Below, piece after piece: positions 17,108 to 25,069 of a DNA stretch of 64,000 bases (positions are counted from its first letter, which is position 1; every line of letters starts with the position of its first letter). The stretch is from Sorangium cellulosum So ce56 (GTDB lineage: Bacteria; Myxococcota_A; Polyangia; Polyangiales; Polyangiaceae). Made by a program: the position numbers and the translations under genes. The notes beneath the pieces were generated by a model that did no database searches, had not been told where the DNA came from, and saw only the letters and a program-made list of their open reading frames with translations. The DNA is taken from assembly GCF_000067165.1 (NCBI RefSeq), contig NC_010162.1:8873001-8937000 (forward strand), in the 5' to 3' direction.

Positions 17108-18423
17108 CGCAGGCCGCACGACACCCTCGGCACGTGTTATGCTGGCGTCCTGCATGCGCGCAGTTCGAGTCGTTTCCTGGTGCGCTGTATCCGCTCTCGC
17201 GGGGCTCCCTGCGTGCGGTCAGCCACGCGCGTTCGAGCGGCCGATACCTCCCCCAGCGGAGGCCGCGCCCTCGAGCGACGCTCGGCCCACAGCGTCGGCA
17301 CCCGCACCGGCCCCGACGAGCCTGCCCCCTGCCGAGCGCCCGCGCCTCGTCTCGGTGCGCGGCACGTATCGGCTCGCCGGCGAGATCAAACCCTATCGAG
17401 CCAAGCCTGCAATCGCTCTGCTCGACGACGGGCGCGCGCTCATCACCGGCGGCCATGTCTCGGATGCGCATTGGAGCCAGGTCACCTCGGAGTCGGCCTT
17501 GATCGTGGACGAAGATCTGCAGTCGGCGCATCCCGCGACCTCCATGCACCAGGCGCGCGCCGAGCACACCGCCACCAAGCTCTCCGACGGCCGAGTGCTG
17601 GTCGCAGGCGGCACGCGTGTGGAACGCCTGACGGCCGATCCGCCGGCCCTCGCCGGAGTCGAGATCTTCGACCCGAAGACCGGGACCTGGACGGAGGCGG
17701 CGCCGATGCACGAGGCCCGCCGGCGTCACGAGGCGATCCTGCTCCGTGACGGTCGCGTGCTCGTCGCAGGTGGAAGGGACCGGGGCGACGTCGCGCGTGG
17801 CGCCGAGGTCTACGACCCGCGCGCCAATCGCTGGTCGGCGCTCACCGACTTGTCTCGGGCAAGGTTCTACTCGGCGCTGGTCGAGCTGCGCGACGGCCGC
17901 GCGATCCTCATTGGCGGAAATGTCTATGGCGCTGGCGCCATCGACAACGTCGACATCTTCGACCCATCGCGCACGGCTTGGAAGGCAGTCACCCCCATGC
18001 CAAAGCCGCGATGGGAACACCGGGCCGTTCTTCTCCGCGACGGCCGGGTGCTCGTGGCGAGCGGGGCCCATTGGTTGGGCGACGCCACGCGCTGCGATAT
18101 CTACGATCCGGAGCGCGACCAATGGACCACGACAGACCAGCCGGACGTCCGCACGGAGCCGTTCTTGGTCTCCCTGGGCGACGGGCGCGTGCTCTACACC
18201 GGCGGAATGAAGCCCGCGTTCCAGGACGCGAGCGGGACCATTCACCCTGCCGAGGCGCTCACGAATGGATTCGCCTACGATCCCGTCAAAAACGCTTGGT
18301 CACCGTTCACGCCGCTCCCGGAGGCGCTCAAGTATGGAACGCCGATCATCCGGCGGGACCGATCCCTCGCCTTCTTCAGGCCGGGGAGTCGAACGCTCGT
18401 CCTCGAGTGATCCGTGGACGCGG
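17108..18423 (+). repeat. Segmental duplication, copy 2 (kelch gene block)
   Basis: Collinear with 10169-11484 without net indels. The left edge falls beside repeat F, and the right edge at the same base past the stop codon as in copy 1. In copy 1 the block follows the intact terpene synthase; here a roughly 1-kb esterase segment separates it from the terpene-synthase fragment. Confidence 0.9.
17139..18410 (+). CDS. Kelch-repeat beta-propeller lipoprotein, copy 2
   Basis: 423 residues, the same length as copy 1 and about 94 percent identical by eye. It has the same lipobox (LPAC), Pro/Ala spacer and six L-x-D-G-R blades. Many differences are charge- or size-changing (for example SAHQ to WEHR, AS to EP, A to K) and fall in loops between blade cores, as expected if binding surfaces have diverged. 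It has no stop or frameshift, so it is likely still functional. It is divergent from the esterase at 16968, with 170 bp between starts that contain repeat F. Confidence 0.85.
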   Translation: MLASCMRAVRVVSWCAVSALAGLPACGQPRAFERPIPPPAEAAPSSDARPTASAPAPAPTSLPPAERPRLVSVRGTYRLAGEIKPYRAKPAIALLDDGRALITGGHVSDAHWSQVTSESALIVDEDLQSAHPATSMHQARAEHTATKLSDGRVLVAGGTRVERLTADPPALAGVEIFDPKTGTWTEAAPMHEARRRHEAILLRDGRVLVAGGRDRGDVARGAEVYDPRANRWSALTDLSRARFYSALVELRDGRAILIGGNVYGAGAIDNVDIFDPSRTAWKAVTPMPKPRWEHRAVLLRDGRVLVASGAHWLGDATRCDIYDPERDQWTTTDQPDVRTEPFLVSLGDGRVLYTGGMKPAFQDASGTIHPAEALTNGFAYDPVKNAWSPFTPLPEALKYGTPIIRRDRSLAFFRPGSRTLVLE

Positions 18424-19016
18424 ACTATCATCCAGGCCGCGGCGGTGACGACCCGGAACCCGGGCGCGGTCTCGTCAGCCGACGGCGAGATCGCGTCCGG
18501 AACCCGCGGATCGTGATGGCCGTCTACAGCGAGGGACGTGCGCGAGGAGATGGGGCGGCTGAAGACGCTGATCGAGGCAGAGCACCTCGTGCGCCCGGCG
18601 CAGCGCGCGTCCCCGATGAACGATGCGAAGCCGGCTCTTTGACCGCAGGGCTTCACGAACGAGAAGCTCGGAGGCCCGTGTCCACACCGCAACGGTTGCG
18701 TGCGCCGGCCGTCGCGACGCGCCGCGAACCGCGACGGCCACCGTTTGGACGAGCTCAGTAGGGTACAGCTATACGGTAGGTTGCCTTCCGCTTGGTGCTA
18801 TGTCGCGGTGATCCCAGGCGTTTCAGGCGTGGAAGACCTGCCTCATCGCATAAGGCCCGTCCTGCCAATGAATTCATACAGTCGAACTGCACGAGTCAGG
18901 AGCGGCCATGTGAACGTTGACATTGTCGAGCCGAGTTTGCTTGTCCTATCCGTTTGCGTCACTGCAATCTCGACGCGCGAGCGCCAAGGTGGCCGCTGCG
19001 GTTCGGAGGAGCAAAG
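18424..19016. other. 593-bp intergenic region with gene debris and repeat B
   Basis: Near 18540-18640 the plus strand reads VREEMGRLKTLIEAEHLVRP in one frame, ending in a stop. It looks like a broken C-terminus of an unidentified small protein; no start is supported. The right part is dispersed repeat copy B. GGAGGA just before 19017 is the ribosome site of the next gene. Confidence 0.45.
18758..18921 (-). repeat. Dispersed repeat, copy B (inverted)
   Basis: The reverse complement aligns with 8769-8933, including the 48-base spacing between the conserved CTTCCAC block and the CCTACCGTA...GCTGTACCCT palindrome region. It is more diverged than copy C is from copy A. It lies about 100 bp upstream of the GH28-like lipoprotein and points the opposite way. 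Confidence 0.62.
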
Positions 19017-20825
19017 ATGAACCTTTCTCACATTTGGGTGATGGGCGTCGCACTGGGCGTCTCGCTGGCTTTCGGAGCAGGCTGCTCCGGAACCGGCGAT
19101 GACGGCGGAGCCGGAACGAGCAGCAGCGGCGCGGTCAGTCCTCCAGGTTCGGGCGGCGTCACATCCGGCGGAGGAGCGGGCACCGGCGGAGGAGCAGGCA
19201 CCGGCGGAGGTGAGGTCGGCGGCAATGGCGCAGGCGGAAGCGGCAGCGCAACCAGCGCGGGCGGCAGCGCCGCGGAGGGCGGGGCTACCTCGGGTTCGGG
19301 CGGTGAGGCGGGTGAAGGCTCCGGCGGGGCCGCGCCCATCGATTGCGATTCCGATGGGGCAGTGATCACCTACCCTACCCTCCCCGGCGCCCCTGAGAGC
19401 CCGCTCTATACGGTGACGGCCAACGGGGCGACGCAATTCGTCGAAAAGATGACCAAGTTTGGCCAGGAGATGCAGGTGCACTACGCCCACTTCGGCGTGG
19501 CGAGCGGCTGCAAGGCGACCGTCGCCGTCACGGTGAACGGCGGCTTCAACTCCTACACCTTGAGCCCGAAGAGCCGTATGCTGTCGGCGACCAAGAGCGG
19601 CGACACGCTCACCTTCGACAGCGGGCCCAACTACCTGATCCTGCAGATCGCCTCCAAAGAATTGCTGTTCGTCCTCATCGACGACCAGGAGGTCGATCCG
19701 CCGAAGCTGGGCGATGCCGACGTGAAGAACCTCGCAGACTACGACGTCGACAACACGGGCGCTACGCTCGTCACCTCCAAGGTGCAGTCCGCCATCGACG
19801 CCGCCGCCGGATCCGCGCAGAACATCCTGTACGTGCCTCCCGGACGCTACAAGACCGGGGAGCTGTGGCTCAAGAGCGACATGACATTGTATCTGGCGGC
19901 CGGCGCCATCCTGGACGGCTCGACCAGCACGGGCGACTACAATCGCACGGGCGCACCGGCCGTCGAAAATACTTCCCACGGCGTGGTTCACATGAACAAG
20001 GTGAGCAACACGAAGATCCTCGGTCGGGGAGTCATCGACGGCAACGGTTCGAGGATCCGCGGCACCAACAACGATACGCCCTCTTTCAAGATCAACACCC
20101 TCCGGATCGACGACAGCACGGACGTGCTGGTCGACGGCATCGTCGTGCGCGATCCAGTCTTCTGGAACACGCTGATCTTCGACAGCGACAGGGTGACCAT
20201 CCAGAACTTCAAGGTGATCAATCGCCGTCCCACCACGACAGCCTACAACCAGACCGACGGGGTGGATTTCGACTGCTCCACGAACGGCAAGCTCTACAAT
20301 GCCTTCATCTACAGCGGCGACGACAGCATGTCGCCGAAGCGCGAGGAAGAAGGCAAGCTGGACACCAAGGGCATCCTCTATGAGAAGGTGGTCGCCTACA
20401 GCAACTCAGCGGCGACGAAGATCGGGACCAAGACCTACGGTCAGGTGATGGAGGATATCACCTTCAAGGACATCGATGTCGTCAAGGCCGGCCGGGCCCT
20501 CGGGATCAACGCGGACGACACCGCTGTCATCCAGAACATCACCTGGCAGGACGTCAGGATTGAGACGGTGGACGACAAGATCATCGACTTCGAAGAAGAT
20601 GCGACGGCGACCTGGCGCAACGCTCCCAACCGGGCCACGGTCAAGGAAGTGTTCATCAACAATGTTGCCTCTGCCGTGAACAAACAGATCTACATTCACG
20701 GCAAGTCGAGCACCGTGAACATCAATGGGATTCACTTCGACAATTTCACCATCCAGGGCAACAAGGTCACGAGCCGAAACGGCTGGAACGTGAACCAGTA
20801 CGTGTCCAACATCACGTTCAAGTGA
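19017..20825 (+). CDS. GH28-like beta-helix glycosidase lipoprotein
   Basis: 602 residues. The ATG at 19017 follows GGAGGA. The lipobox is FGAGC (Cys23), then a Gly/Ser/Ala-rich linker to about residue 110. An N-terminal beta-sandwich-like region (about 120-235) precedes a right-handed beta-helix typical of the polygalacturonase/pectate-lyase superfamily: VPPGRYKTGELWLKSDMTLYL begins it. NQTDGVDFD contains Asp414 at the place of the GH28 NTD motif, and SGDDSMS holds Asp435-Asp436 in the place of the G/QDD motif. The usual GHG histidine is not obvious. It probably acts on a polysaccharide outside the cell. The GH28 or GH49-like assignment rests on these motifs; the substrate is unknown. Confidence 0.75.
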   Translation: MNLSHIWVMGVALGVSLAFGAGCSGTGDDGGAGTSSSGAVSPPGSGGVTSGGGAGTGGGAGTGGGEVGGNGAGGSGSATSAGGSAAEGGATSGSGGEAGEGSGGAAPIDCDSDGAVITYPTLPGAPESPLYTVTANGATQFVEKMTKFGQEMQVHYAHFGVASGCKATVAVTVNGGFNSYTLSPKSRMLSATKSGDTLTFDSGPNYLILQIASKELLFVLIDDQEVDPPKLGDADVKNLADYDVDNTGATLVTSKVQSAIDAAAGSAQNILYVPPGRYKTGELWLKSDMTLYLAAGAILDGSTSTGDYNRTGAPAVENTSHGVVHMNKVSNTKILGRGVIDGNGSRIRGTNNDTPSFKINTLRIDDSTDVLVDGIVVRDPVFWNTLIFDSDRVTIQNFKVINRRPTTTAYNQTDGVDFDCSTNGKLYNAFIYSGDDSMSPKREEEGKLDTKGILYEKVVAYSNSAATKIGTKTYGQVMEDITFKDIDVVKAGRALGINADDTAVIQNITWQDVRIETVDDKIIDFEEDATATWRNAPNRATVKEVFINNVASAVNKQIYIHGKSSTVNINGIHFDNFTIQGNKVTSRNGWNVNQYVSNITFK

Positions 20826-21197
20826 CAAACGCCGAAAACCAGCTCCTCCTGGGTTGGCTTTCCCAGACGCTCGTTGCGTGGGCAGGCAGCGCCTGTTGCT
20901 CGCGCGGGCCAGGTGCTCGGGGACGCCGCGTGGCCGCAAGAACATCCCGGGCCAGACCAACTCCCGGAGGGCGATGTGTGCCCGCAGCACGCCGATGCGC
21001 CCCTTTGCACGCTCTGCGCCGCACGGGGCTCGCTGTTTCGACCCATCCATGGGCACGCCGAAGGACCGTCGTGCCCGTAGGGGCGATCTCGCGCAATGCG
21101 TGAATCATCTGAAGGGCTGCCACGAACTACCAATACAGCATGCAGGTCGCCGGACGCGTACCGAACTACGATGGTTGATATAGATCATGGCTTGGAC
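20826..21197. other. 372-bp region with repeat R2 and the 5' flank of the hydrolase copy
   Basis: No gene supported. It contains R2 copy 2 (21060-21094). From about 21106 it is homologous to the 5' flank of the intact hydrolase (from about 7438), interrupted by an extra 39 bp bounded by an 8-bp direct repeat, CGAACTAC, at 21123-21130 and 21162-21169. Confidence 0.55.
21060..21094. repeat. 35-bp dispersed repeat R2, copy 2
   Basis: Matches 6103-6137 at 32 of 35 bases and contains a CCCGTAGGGG hairpin. It lies 235 bp downstream of the GH28-like gene and immediately before the homology to the hydrolase upstream region. Confidence 0.6.
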
Positions 21198-21725
21198 ATG
21201 CCCCTCACCACGCGCCCTCGGCTTCGACCCATCATCGCGCTCGCGGCGCTCGCCTGTCAGGAGGTGCCGCGCGCTGCCCCAGGAGCTCGCGGGCCCACCG
21301 CGCCAGCTGGCACCGAGCCGGCGCCGGCCGCGCCGATCGCGGCGGAGACCGCCGAGCCGGCGCCGGAGCCCGCGCCGCTGCCCCCGGTCTCCCCAGGGCT
21401 CGAGCTGCAGGACGAGCCTTATGCAGAGGCGCGCGCGAAGTTCAAGACCAAGCTCATCTCCACGGATCCGGCACCTCAGAGCTACCAGAACGTCCCGCCG
21501 CCCCCGGGCGCGCGCGAGATATCGTATCTCTCCGGCGGCCTCAAGCTCAAGGCATGGGTCAGCGAGCCCCCGGCCGACGGACGCCGCCTGCCCGCGGTCC
21601 TGTTCCTGCATGGTGGGTTCGCCTTCGCCGGGAAGCCGTTGCCCTCGCCGCGACACCGTGATGGGCTCGCGCCCGTGAGCGAAGAACCCCACGCTCGCCC
21701 GGCGGATGAAGGCCTATTTCAATAG
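21198..21725 (+). pseudogene. Truncated copy of the lipoprotein alpha/beta hydrolase
   Basis: 21198-21629 repeats the 5' part of the 7489-8520 gene almost exactly: signal peptide, Pro/Ala spacer and the start of the hydrolase fold up to FLHGGFAFA. At 21630 it switches abruptly into the 61-bp junction element, and the frame runs on through unrelated codons to a stop at 21725. The nucleophile elbow and catalytic His are absent, so no hydrolase can be made. A short lipoprotein could still be exported if it is expressed. Confidence 0.92.
21630..21690. repeat. 61-bp junction element, copy 2
   Basis: Same sequence as 15785-15845 with two mismatches. Its left edge coincides with the truncation point of the hydrolase copy; beyond its right edge the two sequences diverge. 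Confidence 0.8.
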
Positions 21726-21797
21726 AGATCTCCCCCCTCGACAAGCTCCGGGTGCGGCTGCGCATCCGGGCATGGATCACTTTACGTGTAAGTTATT

Positions 21798-21846
21798 CAT
21801 TCCCCATGAACGAACCCCGTCAATGGATCCCAGCAGCGCAGTCGAG
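21798..21846 (+). repeat. ~49-bp repeat F, copy 2
   Basis: Direct match to the minus strand of 17045-17094 (CATTCCCCATGAACGAA onward). It lies 108 bp after the second junction element, so both ends of the rearranged 15.8-21.8 kb stretch carry paired repeats. Confidence 0.75.
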
Positions 21847-21868
21847 GTGGCCGCCGCGACGTCGTGTC

Positions 21869-22540
21869 TCACTTCGCCGATCGGGCGAGGAACGCTTCCA
21901 GGTCGCGCAATGCCTGTTCTTCCCGGCGCCCCATCTGGTTTCGATCGGCCCGAACCTCGCTGATGAGGCGCCGGGCCTCCGCGCTCGCCGCCTCAGCCTC
22001 TGGCCCGAGGTGATGGGCGATGCCGCCGTGCAGCCACGCGCGACTGGCCTGCAGCATCCTGACCTGCGCCATCGACGCGAGCCCCTCGCCGCTCCCCGTC
22101 GCGCAGGACCCGAGCTGCCATTGCCACTCCTCGGCCCGACCCAGATGGATGATGGCCTGCTCGAGGCGCGCCCGCTCGATCCCCTGCCGTACGCGGCGCT
22201 GCACCTCCCGCGTCAAGTCGTCGGCGCCAGCATCGACGCCCACCAGATGACGAGCCCAGAGCTCCTCCACGCTGCGCAAGCCAAACACGCTGTCCCAGTA
22301 CGTCTGTCCCGTACACTTCGTAGTCAGCTCAGCGACCTCCCGACGAAACGCGGCCTCGATCGGATCGTCCTGCGGCTCGATCCCCGGCGGGCCAGAGCCT
22401 TCGAGCCGCTGCAGCGGCGCCTGCACGGAGGGCTCGATGGTGAGCTGCCGATCCTCGTGGACCTCACGCGCCAGCGCCTGAGCCTGAGCGGAGCTGTCGA
22501 GCGCCTCTGAGAGCTGCCCATTACCATCTCGTTCAACCAT
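21869..22540 (-). CDS. Hypothetical soluble helical protein
   Basis: 223 residues from ATG 22540, with AGGAT a few bases upstream. The composition is charged and helical (Glu, Arg, Ala and Leu rich) with no signal peptide, transmembrane segment or motif I recognise. The N-terminal 60 residues are acidic and probably disordered; WDSVFGLRSVEELWARHLVG and an Arg/Glu-rich C-terminal helix look ordered. It follows the CorA-like gene on the same strand after 60 bp, so the two may be co-transcribed. Codon use fits the host. The function is unknown. Confidence 0.6.
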   Translation of the reverse strand: MVERDGNGQLSEALDSSAQAQALAREVHEDRQLTIEPSVQAPLQRLEGSGPPGIEPQDDPIEAAFRREVAELTTKCTGQTYWDSVFGLRSVEELWARHLVGVDAGADDLTREVQRRVRQGIERARLEQAIIHLGRAEEWQWQLGSCATGSGEGLASMAQVRMLQASRAWLHGGIAHHLGPEAEAASAEARRLISEVRADRNQMGRREEQALRDLEAFLARSAK

Positions 22541-22600
22541 GGGTAGATCCTACTTTCTCGTTTCGTCCCCGATTCCAGCCATGCGCCGGCGGCGCGACGC

Positions 22601-24169
22601 TCAGTCGTCCGCGCCCCTGCCGCGCAGCACGCGGGCGACGAGCGATCGCAGCGTCCCTATCCCGAGGAGGCGGACGAAGCCGAGCGTCCCGGCCACCGCC
22701 GAGAGGACGAGGAGCCACAGCGGCCCATGGAAGAGGCACGCTCTCCAGAGTGGCCACGCCCCCGGCATCGCGAGCCGCGCGAGCTCGAAATCGAAGGCGG
22801 GCAGCGTCCCCCGCTCAAAGATCCCGATCACCAGGCCGACCGGCGTGAGGACCAGCGTCAAGAACGCGAGCACCTGGTTCAGGAGCTCCGCCCGCCGGTC
22901 CGAGAGGTACTCGTCGATCTCGGTGATCTCCGCCTTCACCTCGTCGAAGAGACCCCCGATGTCGAGCGCCGCGCGCAGGCCGCAGTAGAACCGATCGTGC
23001 CGCTCCTCCGAGCTGATGTGGCCGACGCTGAACCTCGCGGTGTACTGGAGCAGCGACAGCCGCATCCGACCGAAGACGCGCGCGTCGGGACGGGTCGAGA
23101 GGCGGGCGCACTGGCTCGACAGGTTCAAGAGGAAGAGCCGCTCGTGCTCGACCAGGATCCATTTGTACACATATCGTTCGAGCACAGCCATGTCGAACTG
23201 CCCGAGCTGTCCCGGCGGGTCGAGCGGCCAGAGCAGCCATGTCACCCCGATGGGCGAGAACAGGCAGAGCTCCCGCGCGGAGGGCTCCCACATCGCCTTG
23301 TGCCCCTCGATGCGGCAGTCCTCCTGCGAGGGCTCGATCGGCTGATCGCTGCCGTGCGAGAGCCGCAGGCGGTAGCGATCCGCCGGGCCCGGCATCGCCT
23401 CCGTGAAGAGGACGTTCACCGCCATGGGGTTTGGCCAGCTGCCGATCGGCGCCTCGACGGGCAGGCCTGGCACGAGCAGCGTGAGCCAGTCCCGCAGCGT
23501 CGTGCCCTTGATCGCGGCCTTCTCCGCCATGGCGACGAGCGGGTGCGGGCGCGTCTCGCCGTCTCGCCCCGCCTTCCGCCGGGGCATGCGCTCCGGCAAG
23601 AGGTGGTTGTACCCCCGCCGCACGACCGCCGTGTAGAAGTCCTGGAACGCGCCCAGCGTGAGCGTCGTCGGGCGCACGCCGAGCACCACGAAGACGTGGC
23701 CTGTCTCGATCACGTAGAGCCGCGGTGGGACCACGACCTTGAACGGCATGCCCGGATCTCTGCCCCTCTCGGACGGCTTCTTCTGGACCGGAGCCCTCGA
23801 TTCGTCCCCGTCCGCTTCGTCCGCCGAGGCAGGCGCGGCGGCCCGCTGCGGCTTCGGCGGGCGCTCGAAGACCCAGCGCGCGCGCGGGTCGAACAGGTTG
23901 CCGAGCGTGGCCGTGGGCTCGTAAGCGCGGAGGAGGCGACCGGCCTGCACCTGGACGTTCAGGTGCGGGAGCAGCGTGGGATCGTCGATGCGCTTCGGGC
24001 GAAAGTTGCCTTCTGCGAGGAGTCGGCGCTCGAACGCCTCGAGATCGAAGGCGCCCTGCTCGCTGTCGGGGTGCCGGTAGGAGACGATGAGGAACAGCGT
24101 CGACCGCTGTCCGATGGGAGCCTCGCCGGCGGTGAGGGGCGCCTCGTCGAGCGGCTCAGCGGGGAGCAT
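22601..24169 (-). CDS. CorA-like two-helix membrane protein, hypothetical
   Basis: 522 residues. ATG 24169 is chosen because GAAGGG precedes it and the upstream extension is low-complexity. The large N-terminal domain is soluble with mixed alpha/beta character (FKVVVPPRLYVIETGHVFVVLG). A long helix (GGLFDEVKAEITEIDEYLSD) leads into two transmembrane segments near 429-451 (NQVLAFLTLVLTPVGLVIGIF) and 473-503. This layout, a stalk helix followed by two closely spaced C-terminal membrane helices, recalls CorA-type channels, but the diagnostic GMN motif is missing, so transport of Mg2+ is not claimed. Likely an inner-membrane protein. Confidence 0.6.
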   Translation of the reverse strand: MLPAEPLDEAPLTAGEAPIGQRSTLFLIVSYRHPDSEQGAFDLEAFERRLLAEGNFRPKRIDDPTLLPHLNVQVQAGRLLRAYEPTATLGNLFDPRARWVFERPPKPQRAAAPASADEADGDESRAPVQKKPSERGRDPGMPFKVVVPPRLYVIETGHVFVVLGVRPTTLTLGAFQDFYTAVVRRGYNHLLPERMPRRKAGRDGETRPHPLVAMAEKAAIKGTTLRDWLTLLVPGLPVEAPIGSWPNPMAVNVLFTEAMPGPADRYRLRLSHGSDQPIEPSQEDCRIEGHKAMWEPSARELCLFSPIGVTWLLWPLDPPGQLGQFDMAVLERYVYKWILVEHERLFLLNLSSQCARLSTRPDARVFGRMRLSLLQYTARFSVGHISSEERHDRFYCGLRAALDIGGLFDEVKAEITEIDEYLSDRRAELLNQVLAFLTLVLTPVGLVIGIFERGTLPAFDFELARLAMPGAWPLWRACLFHGPLWLLVLSAVAGTLGFVRLLGIGTLRSLVARVLRGRGADD

Positions 24170-24320
24170 GGCCCTTCGCCAGGACACGGCGCATCGCGCC
24201 GGATCCCGCCGGACGCCCCTCGCGATCGGGCACACCGATCCACGCGCGGCAGGCGGAAGATGGAACCGCGCGCGGGGTTCGGGCGCACGTGGACATGAAA
24301 GCCTTCATTCGAGGCGAATA

Positions 24321-24944
24321 CTACGTGCCGTTGGCCTGCGGAGCACAGATTTCGGCTGGCCGACGTGTTCTACCACAGGACCCTCCCTCACCCGCGGATG
24401 ACCCTGTACCAGGAACAGCCCGGGAGCGACAGACAGGTTGAACCTGGCGGCGCCGGACGCTTTGCCGCCGCTGCCATGAGCGGAGGGCGCCAGGGCGAGG
24501 GTTTCCGGCAGACGACGAGCCAGGTGACGTTCCAGGCCGCTCACCCAGCGCCGACGCGGCGGCCGCCGTACTGGGGTTCGGGGCGCAGGGCGCCGGAGGC
24601 GACCCGGCGCGCTGGAGACCACCGCGCTCGTGGCTCGGCTCGAGCCGACGTCCGAGCAGCGCACACCCCTCTCTGCCCTCGCCGCGTCCCGGTGAGCAGG
24701 TTCTACCTCCCGCGGCGGCCTCGAAGGCGCAGGTGGCGCAGCTCTTGAGGTGAGCGCCTGCCAGCGCCTTGACCACCTGCCGATCGGCGGCCGATAACAA
24801 GCCCACGATCATATCCACGTCTTGCTCTACGGCTGCATCCAGCAGCCAGAGCAAGACGCTGGTTGTCCGGCAGAAGGCTGCCCATCGCTTCTCCTTGCTG
24901 CCCAGGATCAGACGCTCCCGCAATGACTTCCCATGCAGCGTCAC
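24321..24944 (-). CDS. Doubtful hypothetical protein
   Basis: A GTG at 24944 opens a frame whose first 85 residues look protein-like (SLRERLILGSKEKRWAAFC, then DVDMIVGLLSAADRQVVKAL and a CATC pair), while the remainder is Ser/Pro/Arg-rich and looks like read-through. A second frame starts at ATG 24996 (MDPLARELKLRLRATDS) and may be the original N-terminus separated by a frameshift. It could be a small real gene of about 90 codons, or debris. No family recognised. Confidence 0.25.
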   Translation of the reverse strand: MTLHGKSLRERLILGSKEKRWAAFCRTTSVLLWLLDAAVEQDVDMIVGLLSAADRQVVKALAGAHLKSCATCAFEAAAGGRTCSPGRGEGREGCALLGRRLEPSHERGGLQRAGSPPAPCAPNPSTAAAASALGERPGTSPGSSSAGNPRPGALRSWQRRQSVRRRQVQPVCRSRAVPGTGSSAGEGGSCGRTRRPAEICAPQANGT

Positions 24945-25069
24945 AGCTGTCTGTTGCCCTGAGACGGAGTTTCAGCTCACGCGCGAGCGGGTCCATCGTT
25001 TCATCTACCTTCCACAGGCGAACCAGGGTCAGGTTGCCCCAACCACGGGGTCGCCGCCTGCGTTATGCG

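Noticed and set aside
21096..21725. Functional second hydrolase
   Set aside because: The catalytic Ser and His region is missing after the junction at 21630.
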